Made by a program: the position numbers and the translations under genes
The notes under the pieces: model-generated
Databases searched by the model: none
Told to the model about the DNA's origin: nothing
Seen by the model: the letters and a program-made list of their open reading frames with translations, nothing else
In this document: piece after piece, positions 1-9,030 of the stretch
Position numbering within the stretch: position 1 is the stretch's first letter
Layout: each line of letters opens with the position of its first letter
DNA from: Deltaproteobacteria bacterium
GTDB taxonomy: Bacteria; Desulfobacterota; JADFVX01
Assembly (NCBI GenBank): GCA_029860075.1
Contig: JAOUBX010000006.1
Coordinates: 43,723 to 107,722 of the forward strand
Length of the DNA: 64,000 nucleotides
Direction: 5' to 3'

Positions 1-1
1 T

Positions 2-442
2 GCTATTATCGACAGCCACAGCTTTTGTGGTGACGATACGATAATCGTTAAAAAAGAGTCGCTAAAAGAGATTTGCACCTTCCTTAAGAACGAAAGGGAT
101 CTCGACTTCGATTATCTCCTCGACGTATGCGGCGTCGATTATCTGCCGAAAGAACCCCGTTTTGAAGTGGTATATCACCTCCATTCAATCAATAAGAGAC
201 AGCGTATCAGAGTAAAAGCACCTGTTGCCGATGGTGAGAAGGTGGATTCAGTGACTTCTTTGTGGGCCACTGCCGACTGGGTGGAAAGAGAAACTTACGA
301 TATGTACGGGATTGAGTTCGAAGGGCATCCCGACCTTAAGAGAATATATATGGATGACGACTGGGTTGGTTATCCTCTCAGGAAAGATTATCCTGAAAGA
401 GGCTACAAAGATGAATACCAGCCATTCGGTGAAGAGGAGTAG
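2..442 (+). CDS. nuoC: NADH-quinone oxidoreductase subunit C (5' truncated by window edge)
   Basis: This is the 30-kDa subunit of the peripheral arm of complex I. The frame is open from base 2 and runs without a stop to TAG at 442, so the true start lies before the window. The C-terminal half carries the family signature: a W-V-E-R-E-x-Y-D-M-Y-G stretch followed by L-R-K-D-Y-P near the end. Subunits C and D are separate genes here, not fused as in E. coli. The nuoD start follows two bases after the stop, so the two are translationally coupled. A GTG at 167 could be mistaken for a start, but it lies inside the conserved domain. Confidence 0.95.
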   Translation, partial: AIIDSHSFCGDDTIIVKKESLKEICTFLKNERDLDFDYLLDVCGVDYLPKEPRFEVVYHLHSINKRQRIRVKAPVADGEKVDSVTSLWATADWVERETYDMYGIEFEGHPDLKRIYMDDDWVGYPLRKDYPERGYKDEYQPFGEEE

Positions 443-444
443 TT

Positions 445-1659
445 TTGTCTAGCAAGGCTTATGATATAACAGAGGCGAAAACAACCTTTGGCGGCGCCAA
501 GGAAATGATTCTTAATTTCGGCCCTCAGCATCCGAGTACGCACGGTGTTTTAAGGGTTATCCTGACGCTCAGCGGAGAAAAGATTGTTAATGCTGAGTGT
601 GTTGTCGGTTATCTCCATCGAGGTGTAGAGAAAATTGCCGAAAGCCGGAACTATCATAGTTTCATTCCTTACACGGACCGGCTTGATTACATGGCAGGAA
701 TGTCCAACAACCTGGCTTATGTTATGGCCGTCGAAAAGCTTGCCCAGATCGAAGTGCCTGAAAGGGCTCAATATCTACGAACTATCTGTGCGGAACTCAG
801 TCGTATTGCCGGCCACATTGTTTGTGTTGGCGCCGCTGCACTGGACATTGGTGCGTTAACTGTCCTTCTTTATGGTTTCAGGGATAGGGAGATGATTCTC
901 GATCTCTTCGAAATGCTTTGTGGATCCAGGATGACAGTTAACTATATGAGGATCGGTGGTGTCAGTTACGATGCCACAGATGCGTTCCTGCAAAAATGCC
1001 TGGAGTTTATCGACTATTTCCCTCAGGGACTGGACGAGTATGAGCAACTCCTTACAGAAAACAGGATCTGGCTTAAAAGAACGGTGGATGTTGGTGTGAT
1101 ATCGGGTCAAGATGCAATTGATTTGGGTCTTGGCGGACCAAGCCTTAGGGCTTCCGGCGTTAACCGTGACCTTAGAAGAGATGAGCCATATCTGGTTTAT
1201 GACAAGCTGGATTTCAAAGTACCTCTCAGGGAAAATGGTGATGTATTTGATAGATACATTATCAGGATCTGGGAAATGAGGGAAAGCCTCAAGATCATCA
1301 GGCAGTGTCTTGATAAAATGCCCGGTGGACCTTTCAGGACTGAAAACAGCAGGTTCTGTCTTCCTCCAAGAGAAAAAGTAAAGACCGATATGGAGTCGAT
1401 GATTAATCACTTCAAACAGGTTATGCATGGCATAGAGCCCCCCAAAGGTGAGGTTTATTTCGGCCTTGAATCACCCAAGGGTGAGCTTGGCTGTTATATA
1501 ATAAGTGATGGTACGGGCAAGCCTTACAGGCTCAAGTTAAGGTCACCATCCTTTGTTAATCTCGAATCGTTGAATACGATGTGTAAGGGTGGTTTCATCG
1601 CTGACGTTGTTGCCGTCATCGGTAGTCTTGATCCCGTTATGGGTGAGACGGATAAATAG
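445..1659 (+). CDS. nuoD: NADH-quinone oxidoreductase subunit D
   Basis: This is the 49-kDa subunit of complex I, which forms the quinone-binding pocket together with subunits B and H. The 404-residue product has the usual family length. The hallmark N-F-G-P-Q-H-P-S-T-H-G motif lies at residues 25-35, and a C-terminal segment reads D-P-V-M-G-E-x-D-x at the very end. The start is a TTG at 445, placed two bases after the nuoC stop; no ATG comes before the conserved region. It lies in the nuo operon upstream of nuoE. Confidence 0.97.
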   Translation: MSSKAYDITEAKTTFGGAKEMILNFGPQHPSTHGVLRVILTLSGEKIVNAECVVGYLHRGVEKIAESRNYHSFIPYTDRLDYMAGMSNNLAYVMAVEKLAQIEVPERAQYLRTICAELSRIAGHIVCVGAAALDIGALTVLLYGFRDREMILDLFEMLCGSRMTVNYMRIGGVSYDATDAFLQKCLEFIDYFPQGLDEYEQLLTENRIWLKRTVDVGVISGQDAIDLGLGGPSLRASGVNRDLRRDEPYLVYDKLDFKVPLRENGDVFDRYIIRIWEMRESLKIIRQCLDKMPGGPFRTENSRFCLPPREKVKTDMESMINHFKQVMHGIEPPKGEVYFGLESPKGELGCYIISDGTGKPYRLKLRSPSFVNLESLNTMCKGGFIADVVAVIGSLDPVMGETDK

Positions 1660-1678
1660 GTTTAATGAGGTTTGACTA

Positions 1679-2149
1679 GTGAGCGTCCTTTCGGAAAAGA
1701 CAGTTAAGAAAATAGCGGAAGTTCAGAAGAAGTATCCTACCAAAAGGAGCGCTGTTCTTCCTTCCCTCTACCTTGCTCAGGAAGAGGAGGGTCATGTAAC
1801 GAAAGAGGCAATGGCTGAAATTGCCAGACTTCTCAAGTTGCCTCCTGTCCAGGTCTACGAGTCGGCAACGTTCTACACCATGTACAACAAAAAACCTGTT
1901 GGAAGGAACCACATACAGGTCTGCACCAACCTTTCCTGTTCGCTTCTCGGCGCTGAGCATATTGTAGAGTACATTTCCAAAAAGATTGGCGTCAAAGCCG
2001 GTGGAACCACTAATGATAAGAGGTTTACACTGAAAACGGTGGAATGTCTCGGTTCCTGTGGGACGGCTCCTATGATGCAGATCAACGATGATTACTATGA
2101 AAACCTTACAGAGGAAAAAATAGACAAGATTCTCGATAGTCTGGATTAA
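1679..2149 (+). CDS. nuoE: NADH-quinone oxidoreductase subunit E
   Basis: This is the 24-kDa thioredoxin-like [2Fe-2S] subunit (N1a cluster) of the NADH dehydrogenase module. The four expected ligands are visible as Cys82, Cys87, Cys123 and Cys127, in the C-x4-C and C-x3-C arrangement. The product is 156 residues, a normal length. The start is GTG at 1679, preceded by a GAGG-type ribosome-binding site. The nuoF start follows four bases after the stop. Confidence 0.96.
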   Translation: MSVLSEKTVKKIAEVQKKYPTKRSAVLPSLYLAQEEEGHVTKEAMAEIARLLKLPPVQVYESATFYTMYNKKPVGRNHIQVCTNLSCSLLGAEHIVEYISKKIGVKAGGTTNDKRFTLKTVECLGSCGTAPMMQINDDYYENLTEEKIDKILDSLD

Positions 2150-2153
2150 TAAG

Positions 2154-3419
2154 ATGGCTGAAAAAGTATTATTTAAAAACGTAGAGGATCCCAAGCAGTA
2201 CCTCATTGAAACGAGCCTGAAAAAGGGGGGCTATGAATCCCTCAAGAAGGCTCTCGGTATGATTCCCGATGAAATCATCGATGAGGTCAAAGCCGCTGGT
2301 ATCAGGGGTAGAGGGGGCGCCGGATTCCCTACCGGTCTCAAATGGAGCTTTATTCCCAAATTTTCGGATCAGCCCAAGTATGTTTGCTGCAATGCTGATG
2401 AAGGTGAACCCGGAACATTTAAGGACAGGGTAATTATTGAAAATGACCCCCATCTGCTTCTGGAGGGTATTTGTATTGCCGGATACGCCATTGGCGCCAA
2501 GGCGGGCTACATTTATATTCGGGGCGAGTTTGCTTTCGGTGCGAAACGTCTTGAAAAAGCGATTGAAGAGGCTTACAAAAAAGGTCTTCTCGGTAAAAAT
2601 GTTTTCGGTAAGGGTTTTGATTTCGATATATACGTTCACAGAGGCGCCGGTGCTTATATCTGTGGTGAAGAGACGGCGCTTATTGATTCCATTGAAGGTA
2701 AGCGGGGTATGCCGAGAATCAAGCCCCCTTTCCCCGCCCTGGCCGGTCTCTATGATGGTCCGACCATTGTAAATAACGTGGAAACGCTTTCGGCCATTCC
2801 TTTTATTGTAAGAAAGGGTGGTAAGGCTTTCGGTTCTATCGGACCGGAAAAGTCTCCCGGAACAAAGATTTTTAATGTGAGCGGTCATGTTGAAAAGCCC
2901 GGATCCTATGAACTCCCCATGGGTACGCCGCTCAGAGAAATCATTTACGAACATGCCGGTGGTATTAAAGACGGCAAAAAACTTAAGGCAGTAATCCCGG
3001 GAGGCGCTTCTACACCCGTTTTAACACCTGATGAGATAGACGTTAATATGGATTTCGATTCCGTTGCGGCCATCGGTTCCATGATGGGATCAGGTGCGAT
3101 TATTGTTATGGATGAGTCCACATGTATCGTCAAGTCGGTTTTAAGGCTTGCCAAGTTCTTTGCCCATGAGTCCTGCGGCAAATGCTCTCCATGCAGGGAA
3201 GGTTGTACCTGGATGGTGGATATTATTAAAGATATCGAAGAGGGAAAAGGTAAGGAGGGAGATATCGACTTTCTGCTAAGCGTTAGCGATGGCATATTCG
3301 GAAACACCTTCTGTCCCCTCGGCGACGGCGCTTCCATGATGGTTACCGGCGCTATTAACAAGTTCCGCGATGAGTTTGAGTATCACATAAAAAATAAGAA
3401 ATGTTTGAGTGCTTCTTAA
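2154..3419 (+). CDS. nuoF: NADH-quinone oxidoreductase subunit F
   Basis: This is the 51-kDa catalytic subunit that binds NADH and FMN and holds the N3 [4Fe-4S] cluster. The glycine-rich nucleotide-binding loop G-R-G-G-A-G-F-P-T-G lies near residues 52-61. The cluster ligands appear as S-C-G-K-C-x-P-C near residue 340 and a fourth cysteine in T-F-C-P-L-G near residue 388. It is 421 residues, full length, starting at ATG 2154. It lies between nuoE and nuoG with spacings of a few bases. Confidence 0.97.
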   Translation: MAEKVLFKNVEDPKQYLIETSLKKGGYESLKKALGMIPDEIIDEVKAAGIRGRGGAGFPTGLKWSFIPKFSDQPKYVCCNADEGEPGTFKDRVIIENDPHLLLEGICIAGYAIGAKAGYIYIRGEFAFGAKRLEKAIEEAYKKGLLGKNVFGKGFDFDIYVHRGAGAYICGEETALIDSIEGKRGMPRIKPPFPALAGLYDGPTIVNNVETLSAIPFIVRKGGKAFGSIGPEKSPGTKIFNVSGHVEKPGSYELPMGTPLREIIYEHAGGIKDGKKLKAVIPGGASTPVLTPDEIDVNMDFDSVAAIGSMMGSGAIIVMDESTCIVKSVLRLAKFFAHESCGKCSPCREGCTWMVDIIKDIEEGKGKEGDIDFLLSVSDGIFGNTFCPLGDGASMMVTGAINKFRDEFEYHIKNKKCLSAS

Positions 3420-3428
3420 GGGTAAGTT

Positions 3429-6086
3429 ATGGCCTTAATAACGATTAACGGAAAAGAAATGCAAGTTGATGACGGGATGCTGCTTCTCGATGCTGCAAGA
3501 GATGCCGGGTTTGAGATTCCTACCTTTTGTTATCATGCAAAGTTAAGCAAGCTTGGTTCTTGCAGAATGTGTCTCGTTGAAATAGATGGCATGAGAAAGC
3601 TTCAGCCTTCCTGCGTAACACCGGTTATGGACGGGATGAAGGTATTTACCGAGTCGCCGACTGTTGTCCAGGCAAGAAAAGCCCAAATGGAGTTTCTCCT
3701 TATTAATCACCCTCTTGACTGCCCTGTTTGTGACCAGGCCGGCGAGTGTGATCTTCAGGATCTTTCATTCGCTTTTGGAGGTTCTGCCGGTCGTTTCAGG
3801 TGGAAGAAGCGTACCTTTGAAAAGAGGGATATGGGACCTTCCCTTGAAAAGGAAATGAATCGTTGTATTGCTTGCAGAAGATGCTCGAGGTACTGTAGTG
3901 AAATTTCCGGTGACTATGCTATTAGTGAACTCAACAGGGGTAATGAGCTGGAAATGGGAAGTTTTTGTCATACGCCCATTGAGAGTGAATTTGTAGGAAA
4001 TACAGCCCAGATATGTCCTGTTGGCGCTCTTACGAGTAAGCCTTTTAAATATAAGGCGAGATCCTGGGATCTTATTAAGACTGAAACTATCTGTCCTCAT
4101 TGCAGCGTCGGTTGTTCTATCACATCTGAAAGTAAGTATGTTGACCCGTTTGCGACGCAGATGTTGCACACTCAAAGTGTTGGCAAAACAGAAGCTTTAG
4201 AAAAGACGGAAGTAAAAGTTTTAAGAAATAATGCTACTGTTGATAAAGCTCATACAGAGATCAGCCTCTGCGCAAGAGGACGTTATGGATATCAATTTAT
4301 CAATTCACGTGAAAGAATTAGAACGCCCCTGATCAAGGAAAATGGCAAATTTGTTGAGGTGAGTTGGGAGAAAGCGATATCTGTTGTTGCGTCTAAACTT
4401 TCTAATATAAAGGAGAGGGAAGGTGGGCAGGCAATTGGTGGACTTACCTCCGGTATTTGCAGTAATGAGGATAATTACGTATTCCAGAAATTCCTCCGTG
4501 TAGCTACCGGAACAAACAATATCGATATGTGTCGCTCAGGAGACTTTGATAGAAAGACTACTATTTTGCTCTCGTCTATGAGGGGAAATATCAAAGTGAT
4601 GAAGGATTCTGATGCCATTCTTATTCTGGGTTCTTCCGTTGGCACAGATACACCGATTGCTTCAATGAATGCGGGAATTGCAGCCAGAATGAATGGTGCT
4701 GAACTGACAATGATTTCATCTGGTGAAAATAGACTTTTACCATCCAGGCCCACGCAATTGATTTGTCGAAAAGGGTCTGAAAATCTCATTATTCTAGCCT
4801 TAATTAAAGCTATTATTAAAGAGAAGCTGTATATTGATGCATTTAATGGAGAAAGAAGCAAAGAGCTTAAAGCTATAACATCATCTGTTAAAGGTCTGAA
4901 TATCAAGAAGGTTGAAGATCAGACAGGCTTAACAGAAGCTAATATAATGACTCTTGCCAGGTCACTTGCCGGAGCATCTAAAGGGTGCATACTTTTTGGA
5001 AATGATGTTGTTTCTACACACTTGGCAGTAGAAACTGTAAAAGCCATCTATAATCTCTCTCAGTTACTTGATTTTAACGGTGAAAAGGGGCAAACAATTT
5101 ATGCTTCTACATCAGGTAATTTTGCCGGAGCCGTTGATATGGGTGTCGGGCCTGATTTCTTACCTGGTCATATGAGGATTGATGATGAGGATTCCCTTAA
5201 GAGGATTGGTGAAGTCTGGGGCTGTGACTTGCCGAAAGAGAAGGGGCGTAACTGGGATGAGATGCTGGAATCTATTGCTGCATACAGATTGAAAGCCATA
5301 TACATTATGGGTGATAATCCAGCTGCCACTGCCTTTAATTTAGATAAAGTTAAAGTCGCACTGGAGAAACTAGACTTTCTCGTCGTACAAGATCTCTTTA
5401 TGACAGAAACGGCTAAACTTGCTGATGTTGTGCTGCCGGCAGCTTCATATGCAGAGAAAAAGGGAACAGTAACCAATCTGGCAGGAAGACTGCAGACACT
5501 CAATAGATCAATAAGTCCACTCAGCGGGACAAAAGTTGACTGGAAAATCTTAAATGAGATTGCAGAGCAAATGGTTGATAATTTCGGATGTTCTGACTTA
5601 AATGCTATTACTGCTGAAATTGGGAAAGTACTTCCTTCTTATGGAGCGGCTTTTAAGGAAGGTATTGGAAGAGATGGGAAAATTTTGCCGGCAGTTGTAC
5701 CAGAGGATGTTTCTCTCAGAGAGGTCTCTGTTCCGGAAATTCCAACAGGCTCGGAACTAAAGGGAGGTGCGCCCCTCTTTGTTGTTCCAGGTAAGGATGT
5801 TTATCTTGCCTCTTCCTTGTCATGGATGGATGAGGGACTCTCAACACTTAAACAAAAGGGAAGTATTCTTATTAGCCGAGAAGATGGTGCCATGCTTGGA
5901 ATCGAAACTGGAAATAAAGTTGCCCTTGAAACCAAGAATGCTTCAGTCACATCTGTTGCTGTTGTTTCCGAACGTGTACCAGCAGGTACGGTTATCGTCC
6001 TTATTAATCATCGTGATTTCGATGCCAGGCCTTTGTTTGATAAAACGGGTGGCGCTGTCGGCGGAAGATTAACCAAAAAAGGTTAA
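3429..6086 (+). CDS. nuoG: NADH-quinone oxidoreductase subunit G
   Basis: This is the large iron-sulfur subunit of the peripheral arm. An N-terminal [2Fe-2S] domain has Cys34, Cys45, Cys48 and Cys62. It is followed by H-x3-C-x2-C-x5-C (His94, Cys98, Cys101, Cys107) and a [4Fe-4S] site around residues 147-200. A C-x2-C-x3-C group near residues 222-229 fits the extra N7 cluster found in some bacteria. The rest is a molybdopterin-oxidoreductase-like domain. At 885 residues it is full length. The base composition from about 4,150 to 6,080 looks somewhat more AT-rich than nuoD-F, but the frame is intact. Confidence 0.96.
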   Translation: MALITINGKEMQVDDGMLLLDAARDAGFEIPTFCYHAKLSKLGSCRMCLVEIDGMRKLQPSCVTPVMDGMKVFTESPTVVQARKAQMEFLLINHPLDCPVCDQAGECDLQDLSFAFGGSAGRFRWKKRTFEKRDMGPSLEKEMNRCIACRRCSRYCSEISGDYAISELNRGNELEMGSFCHTPIESEFVGNTAQICPVGALTSKPFKYKARSWDLIKTETICPHCSVGCSITSESKYVDPFATQMLHTQSVGKTEALEKTEVKVLRNNATVDKAHTEISLCARGRYGYQFINSRERIRTPLIKENGKFVEVSWEKAISVVASKLSNIKEREGGQAIGGLTSGICSNEDNYVFQKFLRVATGTNNIDMCRSGDFDRKTTILLSSMRGNIKVMKDSDAILILGSSVGTDTPIASMNAGIAARMNGAELTMISSGENRLLPSRPTQLICRKGSENLIILALIKAIIKEKLYIDAFNGERSKELKAITSSVKGLNIKKVEDQTGLTEANIMTLARSLAGASKGCILFGNDVVSTHLAVETVKAIYNLSQLLDFNGEKGQTIYASTSGNFAGAVDMGVGPDFLPGHMRIDDEDSLKRIGEVWGCDLPKEKGRNWDEMLESIAAYRLKAIYIMGDNPAATAFNLDKVKVALEKLDFLVVQDLFMTETAKLADVVLPAASYAEKKGTVTNLAGRLQTLNRSISPLSGTKVDWKILNEIAEQMVDNFGCSDLNAITAEIGKVLPSYGAAFKEGIGRDGKILPAVVPEDVSLREVSVPEIPTGSELKGGAPLFVVPGKDVYLASSLSWMDEGLSTLKQKGSILISREDGAMLGIETGNKVALETKNASVTSVAVVSERVPAGTVIVLINHRDFDARPLFDKTGGAVGGRLTKKG

Positions 6087-6104
6087 AGGTCTTAGGAGGC
6101 TATT

Positions 6105-6578
6105 ATGAGTGAAGATATTAATGTTTTGAAAAAATTAGACTTCTTTTCATTCTTTAATGAAGAGGAGCTTAAAGCAGCCAGTGAGATCATGGATGAAGTT
6201 GACTATCTCCCGGCAAAAGTTGTTTTTGATGAAGGAACAGAAGGGCAAACGCTCTATATTATAAAGAGCGGAGAGGTAAAAATTACCAAGAAGGACCCTG
6301 AGGGACGTGAGCAGGTACTGGCGCTTCTGAAAGATGGTGATATTTTTGGTGAAATGTCTTTTCTAGACGGAAGGCCCCATTCAGCGACAGTTTCTACTGT
6401 TCACAGTACAAGAATTCTTAAAATCGAGAAGGCTGATTTCGATAAATTTATTGAAGAGCAGCCTCGGGCTGCCTACAAGATTATGAAAAACATTGTTTTT
6501 CATGTAGATATGATAGTCCGCAGAATGAATTCTACTTACGTTGACATGATTTCTTATATGTTTGGAAGAAGAAGGTAA
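6105..6578 (+). CDS. stand-alone cyclic-nucleotide-binding-domain protein inside the nuo operon
   Basis: The 157-residue product is a single CRP-type cyclic-nucleotide-binding β-barrel. A phosphate-binding cassette near residues 80-95 reads F-G-E-M-x5-G-R-x-H-S-A-T, close to the canonical F-G-E-x-A-L...R-x-A-T/S-V pattern. No helix-turn-helix or enzymatic domain follows; the C-terminus is a helix ending in arginines. A GGAGG ribosome-binding site lies before ATG 6105. The gene sits between nuoG and nuoH with short gaps, so it should be co-transcribed. A regulatory or sensory role for complex I is an inference from position; no such role is shown by the sequence. Confidence 0.85.
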   Translation: MSEDINVLKKLDFFSFFNEEELKAASEIMDEVDYLPAKVVFDEGTEGQTLYIIKSGEVKITKKDPEGREQVLALLKDGDIFGEMSFLDGRPHSATVSTVHSTRILKIEKADFDKFIEEQPRAAYKIMKNIVFHVDMIVRRMNSTYVDMISYMFGRRR

Positions 6579-6582
6579 AAAA

Positions 6583-7578
6583 ATGCTGGAAGCATTATTG
6601 GCGAATGACATACTTATCCTGGTGCTCAAGTCGATAGCGGCTGTACTTATTATATTCGGTCTCCCGCTTCCCTTTACCTGGATTGAGAGAAAGATTGCCG
6701 GTCATATTCAACTGAGGCCCGGGCCAATGAGAGTTGGATTTCACGGGATACTCCAGCCTGTGGCTGATGGTATGAAACTCTTTTTGAAAGAGGATATCAT
6801 TCCTGCTAGCGCTGACAAGTTTCTTTTTAAAGTCGCTCCCTTTATGGCGCTTGTTCCTTATATCGCCATCTTCGTTGCTATCCCTGTGACGGATACGGTT
6901 TATCTTTCCAATATGAACATAGGCATTCTCTATATTCTTGCAGTGAGTGGCCTTTCTATTTATGGAATAATACTCGGTGGTTGGGCTTCTAACAGTAAAT
7001 ATGCCCTGCTCGGCGGTATGAGGGCCTCTGCCCAGATGATTAGCTATGAAGTGGCAATGGGCTTTGCAGTGATCGGCGTTATCATGATGGCCCAGTCGCT
7101 CAATATGCAGGAGATTGTACTGGCCCAGGGTGCAGGCTGGTGGAACTGGAACTTTATGCCTCATAAACAGTTGGTAGCTTTCTTTATCTTCATGGTTGCC
7201 GGTTTTGCCGAAGCCAACAGGATACCCTTTGACCTTACCGAATGTGAAGGTGACCTCGGGAACGGCTTTAATACGGAATACAGCGGTATGCGTCTCGCTA
7301 TCTTCCTTCTGGCCGAGTATGTTGCCATGTTTGGTATCTCTGCCATGGCGGTCGTCATGTTTGCCGGTGGCTGGATGCCGCCTTTTGGATTCCTCGACTT
7401 TATACCCGGTATTATCTGGTTTGTTTTGAAGCTGCTCTTTTTTGTTTATCTCTTTATGTGGCTCAGGTTTACCTGGCCAAGATACAGGTATGATCAGCTC
7501 ATGACACTTGGTTGGAAAATTCTGATTCCACTGGGCGTGGCCAACGTGCTTATTAGCGGATTTATTTTACTATATTGA
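6583..7578 (+). CDS. nuoH: NADH-quinone oxidoreductase subunit H
   Basis: This is the membrane subunit that forms the quinone chamber and links the peripheral and membrane arms of complex I. It has about eight hydrophobic segments and the conserved R-x-G-P-x-R-x-G loop near residue 40, plus the acidic loop A-E-A-N-R-x-P-F-D-L-x-E near residue 215. I chose ATG 6583 (331 residues) because it follows an AAGAAGGT ribosome-binding site overlapping the end of the preceding gene. An in-frame TTG at 6562 would add seven non-conserved residues. Confidence 0.96.
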   Translation: MLEALLANDILILVLKSIAAVLIIFGLPLPFTWIERKIAGHIQLRPGPMRVGFHGILQPVADGMKLFLKEDIIPASADKFLFKVAPFMALVPYIAIFVAIPVTDTVYLSNMNIGILYILAVSGLSIYGIILGGWASNSKYALLGGMRASAQMISYEVAMGFAVIGVIMMAQSLNMQEIVLAQGAGWWNWNFMPHKQLVAFFIFMVAGFAEANRIPFDLTECEGDLGNGFNTEYSGMRLAIFLLAEYVAMFGISAMAVVMFAGGWMPPFGFLDFIPGIIWFVLKLLFFVYLFMWLRFTWPRYRYDQLMTLGWKILIPLGVANVLISGFILLY

Positions 7579-7590
7579 TAAGAGGATTTA

Positions 7591-8136
7591 ATGATCAAGG
7601 AACTCCTTAAAACTATATTTTTAGTAGATCTTTTCAACGGGGCGAGGCTTACCTTTAAGTATAACTGGTTTAAAAAGCCGATTACCATGCATTATCCTGA
7701 TAAGGAGAAGTGGGTCCCTTATGAGAGGTTCCGTGGTCTTCACTACCAGGCTGTTGATGAGAATAATAAAGTCAAGTGCGTAGCCTGTGAGCTTTGCGCC
7801 AAAATTTGTCCTGCCAACGTTATTACTATTATTGCGAAGGAAGATGAAGAAGGGCAGAGGCGTCCCGATCTTTATACTATGGATCTTCATAGGTGTGCTT
7901 ATTGCGGCCTTTGCGTTGAGGTTTGTCCTGAAGATGCCATTATGCATGGCGCCGGATATGAATTTGCCGGTTACAAGCGTGAAGATGCGGTGATGACTCT
8001 TGAAGATCTTCTAAAAAACAAGCCTAATGAAACTGATCCTGAAAAAGTGGGAACAGTTGCCAGTGCAAAGTTTATAAGAGGTAAGGGACCCGTCAGGGTT
8101 GAAGAGGTAAGCGGTAAAAGATACCGCTGGTGGTAA
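7591..8136 (+). CDS. nuoI: NADH-quinone oxidoreductase subunit I
   Basis: This is the 8Fe ferredoxin-like subunit that carries clusters N6a and N6b from the peripheral arm toward N2. Two complete C-x2-C-x2-C-x3-C-P motifs are present, C-V-A-C-E-L-C-A-K-I-C-P near residue 65 and C-A-Y-C-G-L-C-V-E-V-C-P near residue 105. It is 181 residues, starts at ATG 7591 after an AGAGG-type site, and sits in the standard place between nuoH and nuoJ. Confidence 0.97.
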   Translation: MIKELLKTIFLVDLFNGARLTFKYNWFKKPITMHYPDKEKWVPYERFRGLHYQAVDENNKVKCVACELCAKICPANVITIIAKEDEEGQRRPDLYTMDLHRCAYCGLCVEVCPEDAIMHGAGYEFAGYKREDAVMTLEDLLKNKPNETDPEKVGTVASAKFIRGKGPVRVEEVSGKRYRWW

Positions 8137-8167
8137 TTATATTCAATCGTAAACAGGAAAATTTAAT

Positions 8168-8692
8168 ATGGTAGAAACTCTATTTTTCTTTCTTTTTGCA
8201 GCGTTGGCCGTAGTATCAGCTGTGATGGTGATTTCATTCAGGAATCCAGTGCATAGCGTGATTTCTCTAATCATCTGTTTTTTTCAGATAGCCTGCCTTT
8301 TTCTACTGCTGAGAGCTCCTTTTATTGCAGGTGCACAGATTTTTGTTTATGTCGGCGCTATTATGATCTTTTTCGTTTTTGCCGTCTTTCTCCTCGACAT
8401 CAGGACTTCTATGGCTAAGGAGAAATTCAGTAAATGGATTGTCTTAGGAGTACCTATAGCGCTCTTTTTCCTAATAGAAATTATAGCTCTAATTGCCGGT
8501 GGAACTTTCGGGCAGCCATCTGAAGAGGTCACAGATATTTCCAAATTGTTTAGCATTGGTCAGAATACGGAAGCACTTGGCAGGGTTCTTTTTACAAAAT
8601 ACCTGCTGCCCTTTGAAATTATATCTGTTGTATTGCTTATCGGTTTTGTGGGTGCAGTTGTTCTCACCGTAAAACCGCGAAAGGAGGATTGA
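8168..8692 (+). CDS. nuoJ: NADH-quinone oxidoreductase subunit J
   Basis: This is a small membrane subunit of complex I with five predicted transmembrane segments, located next to the quinone chamber. The family region V-Y-V-G-A-I-M-I-F-F-V-F-A-V near residues 60-73 is present; its helix is the one with the π-bulge in known structures. It is 174 residues starting at ATG 8168, and nuoK begins four bases after the stop. Confidence 0.94.
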   Translation: MVETLFFFLFAALAVVSAVMVISFRNPVHSVISLIICFFQIACLFLLLRAPFIAGAQIFVYVGAIMIFFVFAVFLLDIRTSMAKEKFSKWIVLGVPIALFFLIEIIALIAGGTFGQPSEEVTDISKLFSIGQNTEALGRVLFTKYLLPFEIISVVLLIGFVGAVVLTVKPRKED

Positions 8693-8695
8693 TTT

Positions 8696-9004
8696 ATGTC
8701 TTCAATACCAATGGAATATTACCTGGTCCTCTCAGGTATACTCTTTTCTATAGGCGTCATCGGCGTTATGACGAGAAGAAATATCATTGTTATCCTCATG
8801 TCACTTGAGCTAATCCTTAATTCAGTCAATATTAACTTTGTAACGTTTTCATATTATCTGGGTGATTTAACAGGTCGGGTATTTTCCATATTCACCATGG
8901 CTGTTGCCGCTGCAGAAGTTGCAATTGGGCTTGCCATAGCAGTTAATCTGGTTAGGGTCAGAAAGACAATGGAGATTGACGAGATCGATACGCTGAAGTG
9001 GTAA
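8696..9004 (+). CDS. nuoK: NADH-quinone oxidoreductase subunit K
   Basis: This is a three-helix antiporter-related membrane subunit. The two conserved glutamates expected in the membrane are seen in M-S-L-E-L-I-L-N (near residue 36) and in A-A-A-E-V-A-I-G (near residue 72). It is 102 residues, a normal length. An AGGAGG sequence overlapping the end of nuoJ provides the ribosome-binding site for ATG 8696. Confidence 0.95.
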   Translation: MSSIPMEYYLVLSGILFSIGVIGVMTRRNIIVILMSLELILNSVNINFVTFSYYLGDLTGRVFSIFTMAVAAAEVAIGLAIAVNLVRVRKTMEIDEIDTLKW

Positions 9005-9030
9005 GGATAATTTAAGGGAGAGACTTAAAG

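Noticed and set aside
856..1428. Long open frame antisense to nuoD
   Set aside because: It is an overlap of a highly conserved gene, with no ribosome-binding site and no protein-like composition.
2169..2954. 261-codon minus-strand frame across nuoF
   Set aside because: A shadow of nuoF; the plus-strand product has all the catalytic motifs.
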